Source: Isotricha intestinalis | Lineage: Eukaryota > Ciliophora > Litostomatea > Vestibuliferida > Isotrichidae | Reading direction: 5' to 3' | NCBI GenBank assembly: GCA_023807065.1 | Contig: JAJJLU010003949.1 | Span: 1 to 23,131, forward strand | DNA length: 23,131 nt | Position numbers and translations under genes: made by a program | Part shown: positions 18,411 through 23,131 of the stretch, one piece after another | How the letters are laid out: the number at the start of each line of letters is the position of its first letter | How positions within the stretch are numbered: the first letter of the stretch is position 1 | The notes under the pieces: generated by a model | The model's database searches: none | What the model saw: the letters and a program-made list of their open reading frames with translations, nothing else | What the model was told of the DNA's origin: nothing

Positions 18411-19519
18411 TTATTTTTTCATTGTCGGAGGTTCTGAAAATTGATTATTACAACCATTATAATTATTTATATTTATTTCATTAATTTGTGCATTTTTATT
18501 TAAAATTTTTTCACATATTGTTTCAATTTTAGGAAAAAAAATTTCATTTTTTTCCATTCTTTCGATTTTTTGACAAATTGAAATTATTTTATCATTTAAG
18601 ACTGTTAAATCATAAACTGAATTTGATTTATTCATTTTTATTAAGAAAAGGAATTTTTGTATTAATTCATTAAATAAATTCAAACAAAAAATTATTGATT
18701 TATACTTTAAATTTCCTTTATATTTATTTCTTAATTTTTCTATAATTTTATTTACTTGATGAACTTTAATTTTAACCTGAATAGGTAATAAATCATTTTT
18801 ACTTTTTAAATTATAATTCAAATTTCTTTTATTTCCAATTAAATTTTTTCTTAGTTCGTTTTTAATTTTCCTCGAATTTATTTTATGATTAAATTCACTA
18901 ATTTTTTCAATTTTATAATAATATTTATCTTCATCATTTTTATAAAAATAACCAGAAGATCTTAAAGTAGAATAAATAACTTTATTAAAATCATTATTAT
19001 ATTTACTTCCATTTGCTTTTCTAAAACTATCTTTATATTTTTTTAAGTTTTCTATTAAGAATTGAGCTGAAATTGGAGTGTTTTCATTTTTCATAATATT
19101 GATTATTGTTTCTGGTAAAGAAGAAGTTATTTCAAAAAAAGGTAAATTTTCTAATAATTAAATATTTTTTTCTTACCATAAAGAAAACAGTTTTCTGATA
19201 TATTTAAATCAGTTGAAATTAATGTTGAAAAATCAAATTTGGAAATATTATTTTCTATATTATTTTTATTTAAATTATCTATTTCAAATAATTGTTTGTC
19301 TTCATTTTTTTCATTATCCTTTCTTTTCGAAAAAGAAATTTCTGAATTTTTATTAATCAAATTATTTTCTTGAGAAATTCCAGGAGTGTATGTTATTATA
19401 TTTTTATTTTTTTCTATATTATCTATGAAAAATGAATCGTCGTTTAATGATGGAATTGGAAAAAAAATTGATTCTTCTTCATTGTTAGAAAATGAAAAAT
19501 TATCTGGAGAAATTTCCAT
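18411..19519 (-). CDS. Winged-helix-like protein, two exons
   Basis: Exon 1 is 19519-19177 and exon 2 is 19150-18411, joined over a 26-nt intron at 19176-19151 to give 360 residues. Splicing turns ...SENCFLYG into ...CFLYENLPFFEITSSLPETI and opens the downstream frame well before its first ATG, which supports the join. Residues 1-110 are acidic and polar and probably disordered. Residues about 135-200 look like a winged helix: a helix (AQFLIENLKKYKDSFRKANG), a second helix (DFNKVIYSTLRSSGYFY) and a beta wing (DEDKYYYKI). This layout is used in DNA or nucleosome binding. Residues 235-320 are helical (VHQVNKIIEKLRNKYKGN and KSIIFCLNLFNELIQKFLF) and may be a coiled coil. An acidic N-terminus followed by a DNA-binding-like domain would fit a transcription or chromatin factor, which is inference. 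I do not recognise a named family. It is divergent from the ankyrin gene. Confidence 0.65.
19151..19176 (-). other. 26-nt intron
   Basis: On the minus strand it starts GTAAG and ends ATTATTAG. It carries in-frame stops, and removal fuses two open frames in phase 1. Confidence 0.82.
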
Positions 19520-19826
19520 AATTCAAAATAATAATAAATTAAAATTTTAATTTTTCAATTTTATTTTTATTATAGATTTAATGATAGATAAAAAATAAGA
19601 ATTGGATTATATTTTTCCTTTTTAAGAACTTATATATTCTTAAGTTTTAATATAATTATTATTTTTCTTTATCTTTAAGTATTTTTAATATAAATAAATA
19701 CTAATTCATTTTTTTATATTATTAAAAAAATTAATATTTTGATTTGAATTTTTTTATTTATTTTTTTACTATTATGTTTTTTTTTATTTATTTTTCCAGA
19801 TTAAACTTGCGTTACGTTAGAAATAA
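19520..19826. promoter_or_regulatory. Divergent intergenic spacer
   Basis: A 307-nt spacer between two divergent start codons. It is AT-rich throughout, apart from a patch richer in G and C (TTGCGTTACGTTAG) at 19807-19820 just before the ankyrin start. That patch could be a promoter or leader element. I see no gene. Confidence 0.4.
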
Positions 19827-21203
19827 ATGATTTATATAAATCAAAATGAACATAATTTGTATAAAACATTAGGAGATGTTTTAGAAGAGTCAAATAAAAA
19901 ATATGAAAGATATTCAAAAACACAATATGAAGATACAAATAATGATAAAGATTTCGATAATTTACGTAATATAACAAATGATAAATTTAAAGTATATAAA
20001 ACGAAATTTAAGCAAAAAATATTAGGAAAATCATCATTTAGAAGTAAAAAAACCAAATTTTCAAACTTTGCAAAAGATATAATGTTAACAAATTCAACAT
20101 TAAATAATTTAAATTTTTATAACACAAATTATGAAAGAAGAACAATATCATATGATCCATATTTAATGAAAGTATGTAAAAAAGCAATTGTAAATGTAAA
20201 AGATCAATTACCTAATTATAAGGAAATAATCCATAAAATAAATTTAGAATTTGATATTCCAGATTCAATAAATAATAATATTATTAATAATTATAATGAT
20301 ATAATAGAGAATAAAAATTTACCTCAAAATGAAAGTACTTATATTCCACAACAATCAAATATATTTACTAAAAATTCAAGTACTGCAGAAACAGGAATAA
20401 ATGTAATTTCAGAAAGAAATAAATCTACAATGTAAAATAAATATAATATAATATTAAAAATAGTAAAAATATAGATTCAATAAAAGAAGAAGATGAAGAT
20501 AATATAGAACAAAATGAAATATTTCAGAATCCAATAAATCCAAATGATGAAATAAAAAACGAGAAAAAGGAAAAAGAAGAAAGAGAAAAACTAATAAAAA
20601 AATTATCAGACAATAGAAAAAGTAAAAATAAAAAAAATATAAATTATATAATATTTAGAAAAGCAAAAGCGTAAAAAAGTATTAATGGCAGCGATAAAAT
20701 ATTTAGCATCAAATGAAATATCAGTTCGTTCATTCCTAACAAAAAATCCATTTCCAAAATATCCATTTGAATTAAAAGGTTCAGAAAAATTTATAGAATC
20801 AGTAAAATTTGATAAATATGAAACAGTAAAAGAAGCTTTAGAAAAGAATAAAAATTACTTAACTCAATATGATTATATGAAACAAACAGGATTTCATTGG
20901 GCAGCAAAATTAGGATATTCAAAAATGTTAAATTTATTATTAGATTATGGAAAATGTTGTAATTCATTTGATGAAAAATATAGAACTCCTCTTTATTTAG
21001 CTGCTCTTAATAATCAAAAAGATTGTGTTATTATTTTACTACAAAGAGGAGGTAATCCTTTAATGTGTGATCTTCATGGAAGAAAACCTGCTGATGTTAC
21101 TCAATATGATGATATTAGAAATTTACTTATGGGATATATTGAAAAACCTTTTTTAGAAATTAATGGAATTTCGGATGAAAAAGATAATAATATTCCTAAG
21201 TAA
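19827..21203 (+). CDS. Ankyrin-repeat protein, three exons
   Basis: Exons 19827-20431, 20464-20621 and 20659-21203 join across 32-nt and 37-nt introns to give 435 residues. The joins read KST-IKNIDSIKEEDEDN and DNRK-KKQKRKKVLMAAIK. Both remove in-frame stops, and the second links the basic stretch directly to the ankyrin domain. Residues 1-200 are polar, with a conserved-looking YDPYLMKVCKKAIVNVKDQL helix near 110-130. A charged linker (about 205-265) follows. The ankyrin part (about 300-415) has a degenerate lead repeat (FIESVKFDKYETVKEALEKN), then TGFHWAAKLGYSKMLNLLLD, RTPLYLAALNNQKDCVIILL and GRKPADVTQYDDIRNLL. The family mediates protein-protein contact, so the partner sets the function. 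The block ahead of the repeats (ISVRSFLTKNPFPKYPFELK) resembles what I recall of ciliate ankyrin proteins, but this is from memory. The stop is TAA. Confidence 0.85.
20432..20463 (+). other. 32-nt intron
   Basis: Starts GTAAAATAAA and ends AAAAATAG. It contains TAA in frame. A downstream AG at 20474 would give 43 nt and the wrong frame, so 20463 is preferred. Confidence 0.8.
20622..20658 (+). other. 37-nt intron
   Basis: Starts GTAAAAATAA and ends AATATTTAG. Its removal joins the Lys-rich linker to the ankyrin domain and avoids the stop at 20671-20673. Confidence 0.82.
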
Positions 21204-21316
21204 TTGTTATTTAAAGAAAGAAAAAATATCAGTTAAAACGGTTTTTAAACCTTTTTGTATACTTTTTATTTTTTATTGTTAAATTTTATTAAAAATTTAT
21301 TTTTGAATAATTATGA

Positions 21317-22310
21317 ATATTTTTAAGTTTAATTGTTAAATTGATTATTAAATATTCAAAATTTAAGGTATGTAAATTTTTTATAATTAATTTATTTACT
21401 TTTATATAAACAAAAAACCTTATTTTGAACATTTTGGTAATCTTATCTAAAAAATTTTAAGCCAATAACAACATTAATAAGAATGTTAATATTCATATTA
21501 CTTTTGAAAATTAAAATTTTTAAAACCAATTTACTAATCCAAATTTGATTTATTTTAATCTATTTAAAAATTTAGTAAAGAAATAAATATTTTTTATGAA
21601 ATATAAATGTTTTTTTCAAATCTTTAAAAATTTGAATATTTTTTTTAGATTTTAACATTTGTAAAAATGGAAAATCCAAAAACACTAACAAACATTGTTT
21701 CAAAAGAGGAATGATATTTAAGAATGTTTTTCACATATTTAAAATTCAAAGACCAAAAATCATTTTCAAAAAATTCAGTAACAAATATTAGATGATTTAA
21801 TTAAATATCATAATGATTATCAATAGCTATAATTTTATAAAATAATTAAGAGCTCATAATAAAAAATTATATCAATTAAATATAATTGTAATTTAAATTT
21901 AGGGATTTCTTCTTCAAAAGATGATTTTATTTATATTATGAACATTGAAGGTTGTATTATTCTTTCCATTTTTATCAAAAACAATAACATCAAATATGCT
22001 ATTTTAGCTTCTGATCCTATTCTTTTCTTCATTATTTACTTTGATAATGAAATTAATTAGTTTTAATTAAATCAAATTAAATCTTTGAGAAAAATTTCTT
22101 TAATTATGAAATTTATATATTTGATATTGTCAAAAGTAATTCATTTGAAGATTTTCTTATTTGCCGTGATAATAATAAAATTCTTTAGTTTACCTTATTT
22201 AGATATTAATCCTGAAATTATGGAAATGCACTTCTTTTGATTATTTACCTAATGAAAAGTTATTATAGGATTTTAAGACATAAAGATAATAATAAAGTTT
22301 TAAAATAAAT
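21317..22310 (+). pseudogene. Gene relic, possibly a beta-propeller (BEACH/WD40-like) protein
   Basis: One plus-strand frame, from about 21317 to the TGA at 22238, reads like protein but is broken by 17 TAA or TAG codons and no TGA. The best stretch, about 21900-22075, gives GISSSKDDFIYIMNIEGC and YAILASDPILFFIIYFDNE. This is far richer in Gly, Asp, Ala and Pro than chance translation of AT-rich DNA. Near 22095 the sense shifts frame at an A5 run to NYEIYIFDIVKSNSFEDFLI and CRDNNKIL, then back to FSLPYLDINPEIM, then again to TSFDYLPNEKLL at 22231-22266. The order of a hydrophobic strand pair, an Asp-x-Phe-x-Asp-Phe/Tyr-Leu segment and LPYL recalls the C-terminal propeller of BEACH-type proteins. 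I could not confirm this and it is a guess. The left part, before about 21790, is less certain, as it is mostly Asn, Lys, Ile and Phe. Confidence 0.55.
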
Positions 22311-22642
22311 GTAATATATAAAAAAATTTAAATATAAAAATAAATATTTTAGTATTTTATTTTCGTTTTTTGTTTTTTTTTGTTTGTTTAATTTTTGTAT
22401 ATTTTTTTCATAATCAATTAATTAATCAAATTTTAGTATTTAAATCCTTCTATTTAACTCAATCCATTTAAATCTTTTCTGACAAATTTCTCTTTTTTCC
22501 TTTAAGTTATCGATAATAAAAGAATATTTTCCTATTTAAAAATATAAAGTTTAAATAAATTTATGTAAATATTATATATTTTATATATATTTTTTTTCCT
22601 CGATTTTTTTATAAATTTTTATTTATATTATAATTTGTTTCT

Positions 22643-23010
22643 TTAATTAAATGAATCTACATTTTTTAATGATTCTATTCTTCTATCGTACCAATCCCAT
22701 TCATTTTCAAATTCTCTTGCGTATATATTGCTTTTATTAGCTTGTTCTCTCATTTCTTTTTCTTCTTGATTATTAATTTTTTTGGAATTCAAAATTGTGT
22801 ATTTTTCAAAATTATTTTTTTTCTTTTATAACTTATACTTATATGATTAAAATCATTAATTTTATGAATTTCATTTTATTATAATAAATTTTTTTATTCA
22901 GAAATATTTTTCCATATTTTTTTCTAATGATGAAAATCGATGAAAATTCTTTTATATGAGATTTTTTAATTAATGCTTTAAAATAATCGTCTTTAATAAT
23001 AGAAGGAATT
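22643..23010 (-). pseudogene. Gene relic, unknown protein
   Basis: Three minus-strand segments in three frames read as one protein. About 23010-22905 gives IPSIIKDDYFKALIKKSHIK and EFSSIFIIRKKYG. About 22910-22825 gives NISE, a TAA, KNLL, two TAAs, then NEIHKINDFNHISISYKRKK. From 22825 to 22643 the frame is open and ends in TAA, with NNFEKYTILNSKKINNQEEK, MREQANKSNIYAREFENEWD and WYDRRIESLKNVDSFN. The frame changes fall at an A5 and an A8 run. The last segment is clearly coding-like and could be a real C-terminal exon, but I found no splice sites to link it. I do not recognise the protein. Confidence 0.55.
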
Positions 23011-23056
23011 TAATTTTTATATTCAAAGAATTATTAAATAAAAAAATAAATAATTA

Positions 23057-23131
23057 ATGAAATATAAAGAAAGAGTAGAAGCTTCAAAAGAATATGGTTT
23101 ATTTAAATTTAAAGTTCCTTCAATTGAAGAA
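23057..23131 (+). CDS. 5' end of a gene running off the window
   Basis: An ATG at 23057 opens a frame that stays open to the last base (25 codons), beginning MKYKERVEASKEYGLFKFKV. The content of Glu, Gly, Val, Ala and Pro and the AAATAATTA leader favour a true start. Too little is present to name it. It is divergent from the minus-strand relic. Confidence 0.5.
   Translation, partial: MKYKERVEASKEYGLFKFKVPSIEE

Noticed and set aside
1..23131. tRNA, rRNA, telomere, CRISPR or transposon
   Set aside because: I saw no GC-rich cloverleaf arms, no telomeric repeat at either end, no spaced repeats and no transposase motif.

Overview
The window looks like part of the macronuclear genome of a ciliate that uses the standard genetic code. 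Base composition is extremely AT-rich, by eye well over 80 percent A+T between genes. Genes are dense and mostly uninterrupted. The four introns I can support are 25, 26, 32 and 37 nt, all GT...AG, a size typical of ciliates. Internal Gln is CAA and Trp is TGG. TAA ends every intact gene except one that ends in TGA. A litostome such as a rumen ciliate fits standard code plus extreme AT content plus tiny introns, but that placement is inference. No telomere, tRNA, rRNA, CRISPR array or recognisable transposon was seen.

Layout, left to right. 1-783 has no intact gene but carries what looks like a decayed minus-strand gene. Then comes a minus-strand series: an EF-hand (myosin light chain/calmodulin-like) protein (784-1251), a TRAPPC8-like subunit of TRAPPIII (1414-5151), a basic hypothetical protein (5402-6262), a cyclic-nucleotide-binding-domain protein rebuilt across a 25-nt intron (6340-7918) and a cyclin-fold protein (8515-9348). 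A plus-strand hypothetical gene follows (9665-10261). Next is a minus-strand relic that I read as an ALYREF-type RRM protein (10499-11205). A second minus-strand series holds a cyclin with a long Asn/Lys-rich tail (11367-13079), the GH31 catalytic subunit of ER glucosidase II (13170-15884), a PB1/coiled-coil protein (16079-17716), a frameshifted gene (17814-18238) and a winged-helix-like protein spliced over a 26-nt intron (18411-19519). A plus-strand ankyrin gene with two tiny introns (19827-21203) follows. The right end has a plus-strand relic (21317-22310), a minus-strand relic (22643-23010) and the 5' end of a new plus-strand gene (23057 onward).

The genes are ordinary eukaryotic housekeeping functions: ER glycoprotein processing, ER-Golgi/autophagy trafficking, cell cycle, nucleotide and calcium signalling. 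They do not form a pathway cluster, and gaps as short as 77-98 nt between same-strand genes reflect compactness, not operons. The unexpected content is in the spacers. Most long ones contain protein-like sequence broken by stops and by frame changes that tend to lie at A/T homopolymers. In the best-preserved relic all in-frame stops over about 300 codons are TAA or TAG and many sit where Gln reads naturally. That could be CAA/CAG to TAA/TAG decay under AT pressure, or a sign of different code history.
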